A stretch of 64,000 bases of DNA from Tenodera sinensis (taxonomy: Eukaryota > Arthropoda > Insecta > Mantodea > Mantidae): NCBI GenBank assembly GCA_030765045.1, contig CM060963.1, positions 94,842,176 through 94,906,175 of the forward strand, read 5' to 3'. Numbering within the stretch: the first letter of the stretch is position 1; every line of letters begins with the position of its first letter. This document shows positions 22,560 through 35,383 of this stretch, in pieces. A program made the translations under genes and the position numbers. Below the pieces are notes generated by a model. That model worked only from the letters and a program-made list of their open reading frames with translations. It did not search any database and had not been told where the DNA came from.

Positions 22560-23570
22560 ACTGCTAACACTGTCCCATTCAGGAACCAACAACTCGGTAC
22601 TCTCATCATCGCGCAAAGTTAGACACTGAGAATGACGTAACACGGAGCTTTCTCTATCCTTTAACAAACAAGCTGGTGTAATGTAGCTTAACCTTGGCTC
22701 CCTTTGATGTGCTGCCGCTGCCGTCGTTACAGTTACTCGACTTCCTAATATATAATTTAAATTCTTGATTTAATATCAATAATTATTATACTTACTTTTT
22801 TTGTACCTTACTTCATATTTATTCTGCAAATAGTCATGAAGAAGGCTTATTTACCTACTTTTTGCTCAGCATGGTAAATGTTTTCTGAAGTGGTTTCAAT
22901 ATAAAATTGAATGCAAGGAAACGTGTTGATGCTTTTGGTTTCCTGTAGTGTTTTTCTTTATTTAATGTTGGGCAGAAATTGTTATCTGTGTTCCACACCT
23001 GCCTAGCCTGAGCCAACACTTCATCGATTTGAAATCATATCCGATACACGCGCCATAGAATATGAACAAAGGTCAGGCCTAGGTGGGTGGGAAAAAAACG
23101 TTACTTGAGTGGCTGGAAGGTGTGCTTGGCAATAGTGGTGTACACCATTTCTTGGGTGAATCCGTCTCGTATTGGTTTGATGTCAAACGTTTAATACTCA
23201 AACATTAACGTATGAACAAGGTCAGCTGCGAAGGTTAATGTGAGTTAGACAAATAGTAAGTGTAGTTTTATTTAGTACCACGCAAAGTAAACATATACAG
23301 TTTGTTCCTTACGTCAATATGTTAGACATATACTTTAACCATAATTACATATTAATGACATTTTTATATAATCAAACATAATCGAAATCTACTCTTTTAA
23401 TGGCTTGTTTGTGATGGAAATATTGTTATTGCATTCTTGGAAATGCTGTATTTCAATACTTGGCTTAGTATTTAGCAGTTTTTAATTTTGGTTATGTTAT
23501 ATATAGGTAACTTCAGAACTTGTAATTGCGGTGAAATTTCGATACTAAATTTTTGCATATAATGCAATAT
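22560..23570. other. No recognised feature
   Basis: AT-rich with a GC-richer patch near 22985-23110; nothing identified. Confidence 0.4.
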
Positions 23571-23574
23571 TTTC

Positions 23575-23830
23575 CCCATCTACTGCGGTTGGGTGGTGAA
23601 ATAATAATATAATAACACTTAAACAGCATGAATTGGTGAGTTCAAACCCAGCGGAGGGCAACAGATATTTTCGCGTGTAAAAATCCTCAGTATGGGATTT
23701 ACTTCGGAAGGAAAATAAAGCCGGCGATCCTACACCAAAACTAATACTGATATTTCTGAGCAAAACTAAGTGGCCTTTCACGCCCAATACGGAATGCGAC
23801 GCTGAGAAACGTAGCGTCCATAAATAAACA
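23575..23830 (+). mobile_element. tRNA-headed SINE-like element, copy 2
   Basis: A-box-like gcggttgggtggtgaaa (23585-23601) and B-box-like gagttcaaaccc (23638-23649) are followed by the same body as 13200-13430, including 'acttcggaaggaaa' at 23701. It has more inter-box sequence than copy 1. Confidence 0.6.
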
Positions 23831-24084
23831 TGTTTTGTTTTTTCAATGCTATATACTCATGTTCGTTTGCATCTAGTTGCTGTAGGGTTGCAAGTTGTCG
23901 ATTCAGGAAACTTCTTGTTTTTAGAGACAGGGTAGATAAAACTAATAAAAGACTACTCAAGATAACAACAAAAATGAATGAAGGCATGAAGATTTATTAA
24001 AAAATAGTGGCTCAGCGACCAATGCCACATGATTAATTACCATGCTTATATTTAAGAATAAGGACAATATAAGACGATCGACTA

Positions 24085-24360
24085 AGAGGAAAATTTTTCA
24101 TTTCCAAAGGGATTACAATGTGTGCTTTAACGAGATCTACATTTTTGTGTAGTAGTGGTTTACCAGTTATGTAAAAGTCTCCCGGAATGAAGACGATTTC
24201 TTAGAATATTCCCACAAAATTGAAATTGTATTTTAATCTAAATTGTTAGGGTCATTGTTCATAAAAAAATCGAAAAATGTTCCTTGTAAAGAGTCCTTTA
24301 GAAGATAGTGAACTTAAATTGCAAGTTTGGTATTTAACCAACTTTTCCGAGTTCCGCTGT

Positions 24361-24418
<58 letters not shown>

Positions 24419-24560
24419 ACACACACACGTACACACAAAACGGACCGTTTTTCCCGATATATTTATCTTGGATTCATGGCACCTCAAAACGTGTATTTAC
24501 AGTAAAATCATGGTATTCAATACTTCCCTAATTTACTATACGTAGTAGAGAAAGTAAAGA
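24085..24560 (+). repeat. Family A fragment (3' half) with CA expansion
   Basis: Shared landmarks run from 'gctttaacgagatctac' through the 'gttccttgtaaag' and 'taaattgcaagtttgg' blocks to 'ggattcatggcacctcaaaa' and the 'tagtagagaaagtaaa' end. The CA array lies exactly where other copies hold only a short CA-rich seed. Confidence 0.7.
24361..24438. repeat. (CA)n microsatellite inside family A
   Basis: About 75 bp of CA with a few interruptions. Confidence 0.95.
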
Positions 24561-26765
24561 TAAGCACTACGAGGCTTCCTTTTTAATATTCTTTACCAAA
24601 GTAAAATTTTCTGTCGATTGCTATTTGCCATATCAAAATGTGAAGTAATGTGCTAAAAGGTGAAGTAATAATTCCTCCTGCTTACTTTACCAATAAATCA
24701 AAATGTATAACTAACTGCTCCTTTGGTTTTAAAGGAATACAGCGAACATTTTTTGGAAGATTGATATTAGGATTGCGAACCCGAAATAGAAATATTAGGG
24801 GGCTATAGCTTAAAAATTAGTTTTCATTTTATAAGAAGGTTATTTGACCATTCTAAATATTCCAAAAGGAGCATACTTACTGACGGCTTGAGTAAAAACT
24901 CCACGTTTTCTTCCAGACCTGATGAAATATGTCATATATATTGACAAATATCCACCAAATAAAACTGTCATGTAAATTCGGTATTATGAAGATGTATTGA
25001 TTCAGTGAGTATTTTAAGCTAAGAGAATTTACGGAAATATAACTTTAGAATTATTATAAAGATAAGAACAATGCTTTTGTAACGTATATGCTCTTTAGTC
25101 AAGCCTTCCAGTTCTTGACAATGTATACTTTAAATACGTTATTAAGTGTTTGGAGGACAGGTTGTACGCTAGATCTGGATTTTAAACAGCAGTCAAAGTG
25201 CCAGTTCGTTAGAATAATCCCGGGAATCATATCCAGTTTTTATCACTTCCCCTATTGGTAAGAAAACGGATATGGTTATAAAATACTTCTCAAAAGCTAT
25301 GCTTCAGACTTCAACACATTTTGGTTGAATATGAACACCGGAGAATATTTGTGATACTTCAGATTTGTAATGATCTTAAACGTAAATAAGATATGTTAAA
25401 TAGTTCTTAAGTTAGGTATTAGAGGGGGAGCTGAAACCGTTGGATTTTTGCCACAAACTTGCCGTGTATGCTGTTGAGAGTGAATCTACAGTACTGTAGT
25501 GCAAGAAACGTAAAATACCTTTGGGGAAATAATTCATACAATCCAGCGAAGATTTGCTGCGTAGAATTACCACATTATCATATTTCTGCAATCCTAGAAA
25601 TTCCAACTGTCCGTGAAACCATTTCAGGGACTGCATTCAAACACAGCAGTTGCGTTAGTAAACTATCTCTCGTGATAATTTATATTCAATTCTGATTTTA
25701 TTAATGCCTATAATTAAGCTTAGATATGATGTTTGAAGGTGTATTCAATGAAGAAGGTGTTGACTGGTTAAGTATATAAACTAATAGGCATTTTGAATTT
25801 TTGGACACAAAGAATTTTACTTGAGAAAATATTAAATGGTGATTGCCAAATATTTAATTATGTTTTAAACTTTTGTGCAGTTTTTAATTGGAATTTCTTC
25901 TTCAATTTGAATACTTACATTTCAAACTTTGCACTACATCCACCATTTTGCATTGTGAGCTCTGATTACTGCTACGTACTGTTACGAGATAAACTTTAGC
26001 CCAGCTATTGCGCTCGTGAAGTACTTTTCTGATGCCCTTCAAAAGCAATCTTTTGCTCCAACGATTTCTAATATTCAAATTTTTCGAGTATGTTCTCATT
26101 GCACACCTACGCAGTATGTTTTTGCACACCTAAAGCTGTAGTCCCTAATTCTCTAACCAGTGCTTTCTCTTTCTCCTCTCAAAAAAGGGTACTTGCCCTA
26201 AGAGTGGCTGTGATGGCGCCGCGCCTCCTTGGACATGAGTAAAATATACCAGAGCACATATAAAAGTTGGACAGGACTGCTTTAGCTCATCCTTTAGGGA
26301 AAGTTTTGCCCCACAAATTAGCTCTGCAGTTATGCATAACACGTCTTGTATACTCAAACGATGTGGTTTTATTACTTGCAGATGTGCGCAGTTTGTTTTA
26401 TCCTGTCTGTTTTGAACAGCTATTGCTGTGAATGGCATTTTCTGCCATAATTAACCCGTTTTCTCAGAAACTGTTAGAACATCCAAGTGTTGTTGACATC
26501 TGCTTTGGTGTTAATAACATGGTTGGTTGTTTAAAAAATAGTTGATAAATTTTAATAAAGGGATCTTATAGTTTAAGAAAGTAATAACATCTTCGTTAAT
26601 AATCAAACGTATTGTACATAAGTACCTATATCGATACATTTAGAAATGTTTCTGTGATAATGGGTCATGAATTTAGTAGTTTTAATATTGGCTAGATAGC
26701 CAATCTCCCTATATAGGTATATTAATTTTTGTAATAGTTTCATATAATTTACTCTATTTTAATAT
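24561..26765. other. Unrecognised region
   Basis: Short frames at 25412-25695 (both strands) and 26145-26438 (minus, 97 codons) have no recognised motif. The patch near 26200-26400 is GC-richer and has a tataaaag at 26260 on the plus strand. No gene called. Confidence 0.35.
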
Positions 26766-26767
26766 AG

Positions 26768-27048
26768 TGGGCATCAGGCACTCAAGGTCAAATTACCTCA
26801 CACCAGTGCTTGTAAATACGCGACCCGACAACAATGGCCAGAACAAGTACGACTATGAATGCGGCGAAACAACGCGTTCCCAGTCTATTCTAGAAATTTA
26901 GGACTGTCGACTTATGTATAAGAAATGCGAGAAAAGTGAATTTCCAGAAACATTCATGCTACGTCATTCTCGTCTATATAAGAGAATGTGGAGGCGAGGT
27001 CATTAAATGTTCAGCGTGACAGCTATTAGCACTTAGTTTTAAGTATGT

Positions 27049-27109
<61 letters not shown>

Positions 27110-27413
27110 AGTCACCGTTAAGAGAAACTTGACCGTGTATCGTCAGAGACAGTTTTGGACATTTAGTCGTCACGTCGGATCTGTTTGTGGTGTTGGAACA
27201 GTTTTAGTGAGTGAATTGCCGAAGTTGTGTGAATAGTCAAGCAGTATTGGCATTTTATGTCAAGGTTACGCTAAGACAGAACAGCTGAGAACTAAAAGTT
27301 CACTATGAATTGTAGACTGTGTTAACGATAAAATAGGACTCTGTTTTTGTGCTTCAGTGTTAGAGGAGAAATAAACTGACAAGAAAGGTTTGCTGGAGTT
27401 GTCATTTGTCACA
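26768..27413 (+). mobile_element. Solo LTR, copy 1
   Basis: Aligns to the LTR at 32580 through 'tacctcacacca.tgcttgtaaata', 'catgctacgtcatt', a TATATAAG box at 26975-26982, a GT-rich segment, 'cagtc.....gttaagag', 'attgtagactgtgttaacga' and the end 'tttgtcaca'. The GT segment is expanded here. AATAAA occurs at about 27370. No internal region flanks it, so it is a solo LTR. The exact left edge is uncertain. Confidence 0.7.
27050..27109. repeat. (GT)n microsatellite inside the solo LTR
   Basis: About 58 bp of GT at the position where the LTR at 32.6 kb has only a short GT-rich stretch (32890-32909). Confidence 0.9.
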
Positions 27414-28660
27414 GTGCATTTTAGTTCCCTTCAGTTTCCTTTAAATATATAAATACGAGGTTCACATTTAACCTCATGAGGGCTTTGTTGAATACCTACC
27501 CTCCTGATGACAACAAGTAAATCAAGTCGAGCAAATATTACAGACTACATTTAAAAATGACCACCTGGGAGAATTCCAAAAGTATTGATGAAGTGAGTTG
27601 CTTTATGCATTTGCTGAATGAGAAAAGTCAGCTTTGAAAAACAGAATTGCTAGATATGCTGCGTTTCCCATATATCTACTTTAACGTAAAATCTCTGCCA
27701 TGAAAAATAAAAATGGCTGTACGAGTTGGAGTGCCCCTTACTGCGCTCTCACCTTGTCTGCGTTACCCGTTGTGGTTCCTGGGAGGCCCAACTACAGTTC
27801 CAGTATCAATGGTAGATCATTTGGTGATTTATCGATCGGTATGCATTTCTGCACATGAAAGCTGTAGATAAATTAACAATTCTTTTATTTCCATCAAAAA
27901 CTTTGCTCCGGCGTTAAGATTATATTTTAACGCCAATCTTACATCCATCTGTATTGTCTGAAAATAGAACACGGTTATGAGAAATATTTTAAGATTTTAT
28001 TTTATTTCACTTACGAGGTATCCACGCTGAGTAACATTTTTAAAGCTGAAAATAAGGAAGATCCTGCTTGACTTTTCCACCTTTCGCCAACGCACAGATA
28101 GTGTACGCTTTCGAAGCTACAATTTATCGTAAATGAGCGTTTTGAAGAACCCTAAATACAAGCAAGCAATTTTAGAACATGATAATGCACGCGCCCGAAG
28201 TGCGCACAAGCGTAAGAGTGAAACTTCAGATTGAAACAGCTTTTATAAAATGACGGCTTTCTTATTTTATGGCACTGTTGATCTAGCTCCATGTTAGGCG
28301 GGTTTTAAAAATACATTTTCTAAGTTGTATTAAAGTTTTCCTACACTTCTTTTGTGTTAATGTTGGCTCGCGTTATGATACAATTAGAAGCGGTTTGAAA
28401 GCCTCGGCGTAGCTACAGTCGTCTAGCTGTATGTAGAGGGTCTCAGTAACGGATGGATGTGAAGTTTATCAACAAATTTGCGTCTCCTGAATCACTCCTA
28501 ACGAGTTTTATTACTTTTTAACGACCTTATGCGCTCGAGTATTAAGACACATCACTATTTTTCTGTATAATATTTTTATCCGTCGTCGTTTTATTTAATT
28601 AAATAGGTAATAGCTATTGACAATATAAACAGTGGATTTATAAGGTATACTAGTTCGAAA
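27414..28660. other. No recognised gene
   Basis: AT-rich with small GC-richer patches (27730-27800, 28180-28220). Nothing identified with confidence. Confidence 0.4.
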
Positions 28661-28663
28661 TAG

Positions 28664-29920
28664 ATGAAGTTTATACAATTACTCAATAAAATGTGGGATA
28701 CAGAAAAGGTTCCGAAGGAATGGAAATGTGCAAAATTGGTTAACATACATAAGAAAGGAGATCGTGGAAACGTTCCAACTATACTGCTAAATACAGCTTA
28801 CAAGATTTACTCAGCGATAATTAAAATGAAACTTCAACTAATAGCAGGTACTCTAAGCGAAGAGCAATGTGTATTTAGAAAGGGACGGTCTTGTGCAGAT
28901 GCAATATCTGTTATTAAACAAGTAATGAACAAAAAAGGAGAATTTAATTTACCACTATATCTATTGTATCGTGATTATGAATAGGCCTATGGTAGGGTAA
29001 ATATGAAGATAAGATAAATATGAATGAATATAAAATTCCAGGAAATTTGATAAATGCAATAAAATTCCTGTATGATTGTACGGAAATAGAAATAAATTAA
29101 ACTAGGACAGAAATAAATTGAGGGCTAAAACAAGGTCTTTCTCCATTACTATTTTATTTATATATGAATGGAAACAAGAGAACATTTCACATGTGCGCGC
29201 TGGAATTTATAATAAAATAATTGCAGATGACCAAGTCTCTTAGCGGATTTGAAAGATCGTCTCCAAGTTAATATATGAAAATTAAACAATATCTTGCAAA
29301 AGTATATATGAAAATATCTAACCCAAAAACAAAAGTAATGGCAGTGAGAGGGAAAAATAACATAACAGACAATAATACAATAGAACAAGTAAATACTTTA
29401 AAATATTTGGGATGTAAAATATCAATATATAAAACAAGTAGAGACTTGGAAGAAAATATATAAAAATATAATAATATAAATGATGTATAAGGAGATACTT
29501 GAGGAAAAACATGAATAAGTAAATCCAGATTTGACTACATAACATCGCCTCAAAACCAGCTTGATGTATGGGAGTGAAACATGGTGCTAAGAGCAAGTGA
29601 TAAAAGACGTATTGAAGCAGCTGAAATGAGATTTTTGAGGTCCTTAGTAGGGATGAGATTTAGAGAACAAAGAAGTCAAGAAATTAGAGGAGAATTGACG
29701 AATATCACCTCACAATATGGTGAAACGTGAGAGGATATCAGAAGAGATGATATGAACACGTGCAAAGAATGTTCCCCTGAGCGTCTGCCGCTGCAACCAT
29801 TTTTATATAAGCCAAGAGGAAGACGGGATCTAGGACGGCCCAAAAAGAGAGGGTAAGCAGCAGTTTCAGTGACACTTTGGCTCCGGAAAGGAAAGACCCA
29901 ATCCTTGATATGGAAAAAGA
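28664..29920 (+). pseudogene. Decayed LINE reverse transcriptase relic
   Basis: The most extended RT relic in the window. It begins with 106 open codons (28664-28984) holding VPKEWKCAKLVNIHKKGD, LLNTAYKIYSAIIKMKL and EEQCVFRKGRSCADAI, the RT fingers region with the eroded GF.R box. Later frames give GLKQGLSPLLFYLYMN (about 29125), NPKTKVMAVRGKN and NTIEQVNTLKYLGCKIS (29275-29463), LMYGSETW (about 29560), AAEMRFLRSLVGMR (about 29615), and YKPRGRRDLGRPKKR (about 29805). The catalytic motif A and YADD boxes are lost to frameshifts. Order matches RTE/CR1-like ORF2. The surviving C-terminal motifs resemble the 3.1 kb and 6.1 kb relics, so one family may have seeded all three. Confidence 0.8.
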
Positions 29921-30924
29921 AGTCTACTTTTAACAGATTGCTGATTGCAGTATTTTTAACGAAAATTAATTTCATCAAATTCACAAAATCGTACGAGATA
30001 CGGCTTCTCTATTCTGCATGTAATTTTGTGGGCTTAAAAATGAAGCTACCTCAAGATAGTTATTGAACTTCAGGCTTAAATAGCGCATATTTTAAGAATG
30101 CATGGTGTACATCTATAAGTAATGTTATACAATCGCACCAACAAAAATACAATCTTACAGAATTTAGTACCGTGCAAGCTTGCTGATTATGGCACTAGTG
30201 CTAAAAATAGCCAATGCCAATAATGACCGTTACCCAAGTTGCCTGCCTTATGGAGAGTAGCTAAACCATTCTGCGTTATTCTTTTCTCTGAGCAACAAAG
30301 ATGAAAAAGCTTCTGAACATTATTAAATATAAAACAATTAAGATTTAAGTGTATAATTATCCCCCATGTTTTGCTGATAATGGGGTACACCATACCTAGT
30401 CGGTAACATCGTCTCAGCTGGAAAGGGAATGCATCCAATCTACTGTCTTGCTGATCGGTGAAACATACCTGTGATACATTAAAGGCGGGGAGGAAGTTAA
30501 GGTCTCGTTTATGCACATTTGCACATGTTTTGGGTTATACCATATGTAGATGTCAAATTATTTCACGATTCATTTATACAACTTCTAATACTGAGATTGC
30601 ATAAAATGCTGTATCAACGACATTCCTTCGTGCCCTAATGATCACGATTATAGATTTCTTGCACAAATTACTCCTCTTCCAGCTTCATTAAATAAACATT
30701 TTTGAATGATTCCTTTTAAAGTTGAACAAAATCATATATGTTACATTCGCCTGACCTTCTTGGAAAGGTTTCGTTACAAATTTCGTTTTAGGCACGAGAG
30801 AAACATTGGAATCTGAAGCGATAGTCAAAACTTTGAAAACCCGGTCAATAAAGGCTTTGCATGAAATCACGAGAAACATAACAAAGCCAACTTTACAAAA
30901 TAAGAGGTATTAGAAATTTCGAAC
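29921..30924. other. No recognised gene
   Basis: A minus frame at 30187-30516 (109 codons) shows no known motif. AT-rich otherwise. Confidence 0.35.
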
Positions 30925-31120
30925 TAAGGACAACATATCTCAGAAGTGCTTAATGCCACAAACAATTTATTTACTATAAATTCTGCGTTTTAACCTTATC
31001 CAAACTTTTTCTTCTGATTTGACAGTTATACAAATATAAATATATTATACATCTATAAAATGCAGAAGATTCATAGGTTTCTCCCATAAATTGAAATATA
31101 CATTTTATCATGCAAAATTT
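30925..31120 (+). repeat. Family A fragment (weak)
   Basis: Resembles the middle of family A ('aacatatctcagaa', 'aaattctgcgtttta', 'attgaaatatacatttta') but is strongly diverged. Confidence 0.4.
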
Positions 31121-31198
31121 CCACTAGTACGCCAAAACCGTGGTAGCTTTTTTCTATTTAGTTATTCTTTTAGCATTCTTTTCAGTTAGTCTAGTTAT

Positions 31199-31312
31199 TC
31201 TTTCTTTCCTTCCTTCCTTCCTTCCTTCCTTCCTTTCTTCCTTCCTCCCTCCCTCCCTTCCTTCCTTCATTCCTTCCTTCCTTCCTTCCTTCATTCTTTC
31301 TTTTCTTTAGTT
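31199..31312. repeat. CCTT-type polypyrimidine tract
   Basis: About 110 bp of ctt/cctt units with almost only pyrimidines on the plus strand, giving triplex (H-DNA) potential. Confidence 0.9.
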
Positions 31313-31639
31313 TAGGAAACCTTGGAGCTTGTTCGATCCTGTAAATTTTCGAAATTAATTTCTTGGATAATATAGAAGTTCCTCCACCTTACATGCGTAT
31401 TTGTTAGAGAAAGAAATAATAATAGCTTGATTTGTTGACATTAATGAAAAAATTATTTTGAATTATTTGAAATGTCTGCAAAATTATCTTCAATCTCATT
31501 TAATCACCACTTGCTCCAGGAGTTTCCTAACAGCTTTTTCAGCGAAATGGATTGATTAGAAATTCCATACTGTTTAAATGACATCGCAAAAAATAACTGA
31601 ATAGCGATATCGCTTTAAAATGACAAAAGTAATGAAACA

Positions 31640-31990
31640 TTCGAAAAAATAACGAATATCTCGAAAATTTCTGATGCCACAAAGAAAATGTATTTAAACT
31701 AAATTGTGATTCTACATTTTTGCAGTATATTTTGGTCTATGCCTTGAGATTTACCGATTATGTTGCTGTACAAAATTGCTTCAGAATCAACAGGGCTTCA
31801 CACGCTGCTTCCAGAAAAGTCAAGGTATACGTTTTTATTGGCATATGAATATCTCATACATGTAGTATTGTAATGAAAGCTTTTGATAAAACCCAAGATT
31901 CCTAAAAATTGTTCCATAATGCGGGATATTTTTATTCCTTAAACAAACTCCACACTCTGAATCTCTTGCCGTATTTTCCAAAGGTACTAG
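31640..31990 (+). repeat. Family A fragment, left part
   Basis: Carries 'gaatatctcgaaaa', 'taaattgtgattctacattt', 'agatttaccgattatg' and 'gttccataatgcggg'-like blocks in family order. It stops before the CA-seed region; matching sequence resumes at 32335. Confidence 0.5.
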
Positions 31991-32334
31991 AAGACTTCGT
32001 AATGATAACTTTGAGCAACCTAGATATAGGTTAGAAACGACAAGCTATATTCATGAATATACTGGTACTATACTGAAAAGCGGTAATAAATTTCCTTTTG
32101 ATGTATTTGAATTGCATATATTCTCCCTACAGAGCATTTCTGCTCGACCCTTGAACAGGTCAGTCTCTTAAGTGAATTCCTTTCAAACAAATTTTAGACA
32201 TGACTTGAGTTTATTTGTAATTTGCTTCTTCTATATTGTATCTGCAATTGACAAATACAATTTACACACATTTTACGAGCTATTGTTTATTACCTCTTGT
32301 ATTTTCAACGAATGTAAATATGAATTAAATTGCT
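31991..32334. other. Possible insertion within family A
   Basis: About 340 bp separates the two family A parts. No TIRs or duplications were found by eye. Confidence 0.3.
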
Positions 32335-32579
32335 GAACTTAAGTACAAGCTTTGGTATATATTGGTATTTATTTCATTGACACACACAACAACAACACAC
32401 ACTCAACAACAACAACACACACACAGACACACACACACACACGCACACACACACACACACACACTCAAACAGGTGCGAACATTTTTTTAAATTCTCTCTT
32501 TTTTTTATTTTCTAATTCATTAGACCTCAATAGAGTTCATTTCCGGCATCTCGATATCGAAATATTTTAGTATTAATAC
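32335..32579 (+). repeat. Family A fragment, right part
   Basis: Resumes with 'gaacttaagtacaagctttgg', an expanded CA/CAA array (32378-32466), 'agacctcaatagagttcat' and 'catctcgatatcgaa'. It is cut by the solo LTR beginning at 32580. Confidence 0.55.
32378..32466. repeat. (CA)n with CAA interruptions
   Basis: CA array mixed with CAACAACAA blocks, at the family A seed position. Confidence 0.9.
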
Positions 32580-33190
32580 TGTGATGCCGGACGAAGACTG
32601 CGCGCCTCAAAGAGACGCTCAAGGTCCAGCTACCTCACACCACTGCTTGTAAATATGTGGCCCGGTGACAATTAAGCGGTCAGAACATAGATGGCTATGA
32701 GCATGGCAGAATAAAGCGTTTTCAGATTATTCAAGAGACTTCCCACTGCCGGCTTATTTACCGAAGCTCGAGAAAAATCCATGCTACGTCATTTTTGCCT
32801 ATATAAGTGAGCGGGACAGCGAGAGAGAGGAGTTATTCGGAGTTGTTACGTGTTGAACGAGACAGACTTTGGTTAGTTAATTTTAAAAGTGTGTGTTTGT
32901 GTGTGTGGCCACAGTCGGTGTTAAGAGAATGCGTGTAGCGTCACTGACAGTTGTAGACACTTAATGGTTGCGTCGGAGTGTTTTGAGAGCGTTTCAGTTA
33001 GTGGGTGTGATAGTCGACGTTTGTGAGACAGGAAAGGACATTGAAGTACATGTAAAGGTTACGAGAGTTGCAAGATCAGGAGACGAATTATAGATTGTGT
33101 TAACGACGTAAAAAGAGGACTGTGTTTTGTGATACAATTTTAAGAGAAATTAAGGCAGAAAAAAATTTCTGGAGTTTGTTATTTTTCACA
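32580..33190 (+). mobile_element. Solo LTR, copy 2, with 4-bp target duplication
   Basis: 611 bp starting TGTGATGCC and ending TTTTTCACA. It is flanked on both sides by ATAC (32576-32579 and 33191-33194), the expected 4-bp target-site duplication. It has a TATATAAG box at 32800-32807. It aligns to 26768-27413 block by block and shares start and end sequence with the split LTR at 4061. No internal region remains. It interrupts or abuts family A. Confidence 0.85.
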
Positions 33191-33194
33191 ATAC

Positions 33195-34682
33195 TATATA
33201 ATTCCTGTAATTGTTACTGATTGGCGTAAAGAAAGTATAAAGGAAACTGTAGAGTGCTCGGCCACCTGGAATATAGCAAGTTGGGTGTTTGGGTGTTTTG
33301 GGTGTATTAACTTGTGTAACATACTATCTCTGATTTGGGAAAGCAATCGCTCGCGCATAAGAATTATTCACGAAGTGCACAACTGCATATTTACCTTTAA
33401 TAAGTGAACGTTCGAGTGCTGGAGGATAATTATTCTACTGCTCCGTTATCTTATCACACGAATATTTCAGCTCCACCAGCTGTGTTCAGGCGCTTGCTCC
33501 GAAATAAACCAACGGTGATCTAGACTCTGATAATGAACCCAGAGCTACCTCAATACGCCAGACTTAATCTAGCGTAGGAAATCAACCTCTCCTTCATGTT
33601 CACTCTTCCTTCTCCGTAGGTTCAAAAACTGACTCTACCTATTCATAAAGAAGTGTTTTAAAGTACTTGTCTACTTCACCAGTTTTGCAAAACACGAGCC
33701 ACTGTTAAAGATTACAAATAATTTCAGCTTTGAAGTGTTTTTATGGCCTTACTGTGGAGGAGAAAATTCTACTGAGTCATTCAGACCGTACCAAATTGTT
33801 AGTGGTTTTATTTCTATGTTTCGCTTTAATTTAAATTTTGTATTAATTTTAATGATCTGCTTTACAAAATTATATGGAATAGATAGGCAGAACTTTGAGT
33901 CAAAAAAAGACAAGGGACGAATGTTTTAAGACATGTAATTGTTTGACTGTAAATGTGTGATTATTGGCAAGAACTAATTTCTTGATGATGTGAAAACAGG
34001 CGTCTAAGACATTAAACCTTGATACCAAGTGTTCAATATTAACATAATCCTGAACATTACACCCTCTAAATGATGAGTGGTCTCTATAGTGCATCAGGGT
34101 AGTAGTTTCCATGGTAATGAAAGCTTGTTTACAAGAACTATTATAGTAAACATTAGTATATTAATTGGGCTGCAATTAGCAACAGTGATTTGAACTCCAA
34201 TGGGATTATCACTTTACTGGTTCCCGAAAAATCTACTATAATTTGGCAGAAAAGATCCAAGCAATAGCTCCAATGTGCTAGAATCTAACAGCAGTTTTGA
34301 ACACAGATATTACAAGCTTTTAGAAGGAAGGGTTTACAAAAACATGAGTTTGTGATTTTAGAGCTTGGATCACTATTGTAAATGGAGTCCAATTATTAAT
34401 ATGTTGCAAATTTCAATAGGCATTACTTCGTTTGAAAACATGCAACATTTTGCTAGAAGTAAACCTCTTCTTCCTCTCAAGTATAGGTCATTGCTGTCCC
34501 AATTGCATCCTTTCATCTTCTTCTTGGGCGATACAGATTACGTTTACCAAAGGTTTGATGAAATTATGCTTTCCATTCTGTCCATATTATGTTGCCAGTT
34601 CTTATGATTTCACTAGTTATATGCTCCGTTTTGAGTTTTTCTCATTTGAATGCTTTTCTTTTTGTATCTTATTGTAATCTTT
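33195..34682. other. No recognised gene
   Basis: AT-rich; frames at 33735-33929 and 34365-34677 lack motifs. Confidence 0.35.
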
Positions 34683-34686
34683 TTAA

Positions 34687-35383
34687 GGGAATACTGAAGT
34701 GATATTTTAGCCTCTTTGGTCAAAAAATCGATTTTTGTATGCTTATTGCAAAATGTGCACCACTTTAAAGAATATATCTGCAAAGTTATAATCCCTTAGG
34801 GAGGGGGGAACACATCTTTTGGATGCCATTTTTAAAGTGTTGCATGTCGACACCTTCCATTTCAACTTTAAACTCATTTTTCTCAGGAACAATTTTTTGA
34901 CTACTTTCTTATTCGAAATCCATCTTCTCCCATAAAAATCTAGCTAGAGATCTAAAATTCTTTTCCAACTTAGCTCAGATCTTAGGTACTGAAGTGTCCG
35001 TTTGGAATTTTCATATTGGTTATAATTTAAAAAAAATTAATATGATAATGCGCTGTTTTTAGGACATTTTTACACTTGGCGGTATTAAAAAACTTTTTAA
35101 AGAGAAACTATTTGTTATATGAAACTTTCCATCACTTTTGTTGCAAAGGTCATAAGGGATATAATTTTAGAAAAGCAACTTTGTAGTTTAACACCTGTTG
35201 GAAGAGATAGATTTTGATTATAGCCAATAAAATTGATATAAATTAATATATCAAGAATGTGATTAGATATTGGAATGAAATTTGGTACACACATTTGTTT
35301 TTAGTTTCTGGAAATGCCTATGCAAAAAACTAAGCCTCTAAGTTCAATACTTTAGAAATCACCTTTTTTACTTCGGTGTGCCC
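34687..35383. mobile_element. TTAA-flanked non-autonomous DNA transposon
   Basis: The ends GGGAATACTGAAGT and, reverse-complemented, GGGCACACCGAAGT are terminal inverted repeats. They are bordered by TTAA at 34683-34686 and 35384-35387. The 697-bp body has no ORF and carries 'ggtcaaaaaatcgattttt' near its left end. TTAA targets are used by piggyBac and Kolobok elements; purine-rich left ends favour Kolobok. This is family-level inference. Confidence 0.65.

Noticed and set aside
26145..26438. 97-codon minus ORF with a TATA-like plus-strand tataaaag nearby
   Set aside because: The TATA lies inside the frame and on the other strand; no known domain.
26764..27417. Possible 4-bp duplication (agtg) around the solo LTR at 26.8 kb
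   Set aside because: It would not leave TG...CA LTR ends, and the left edge is uncertain.
28140..28225. KYKQAILEHDNAR peptide resembling the HDNA catalytic box of Tc1/mariner transposases
   Set aside because: No other transposase motif nearby in any frame; a short match in AT-rich DNA is likely chance.
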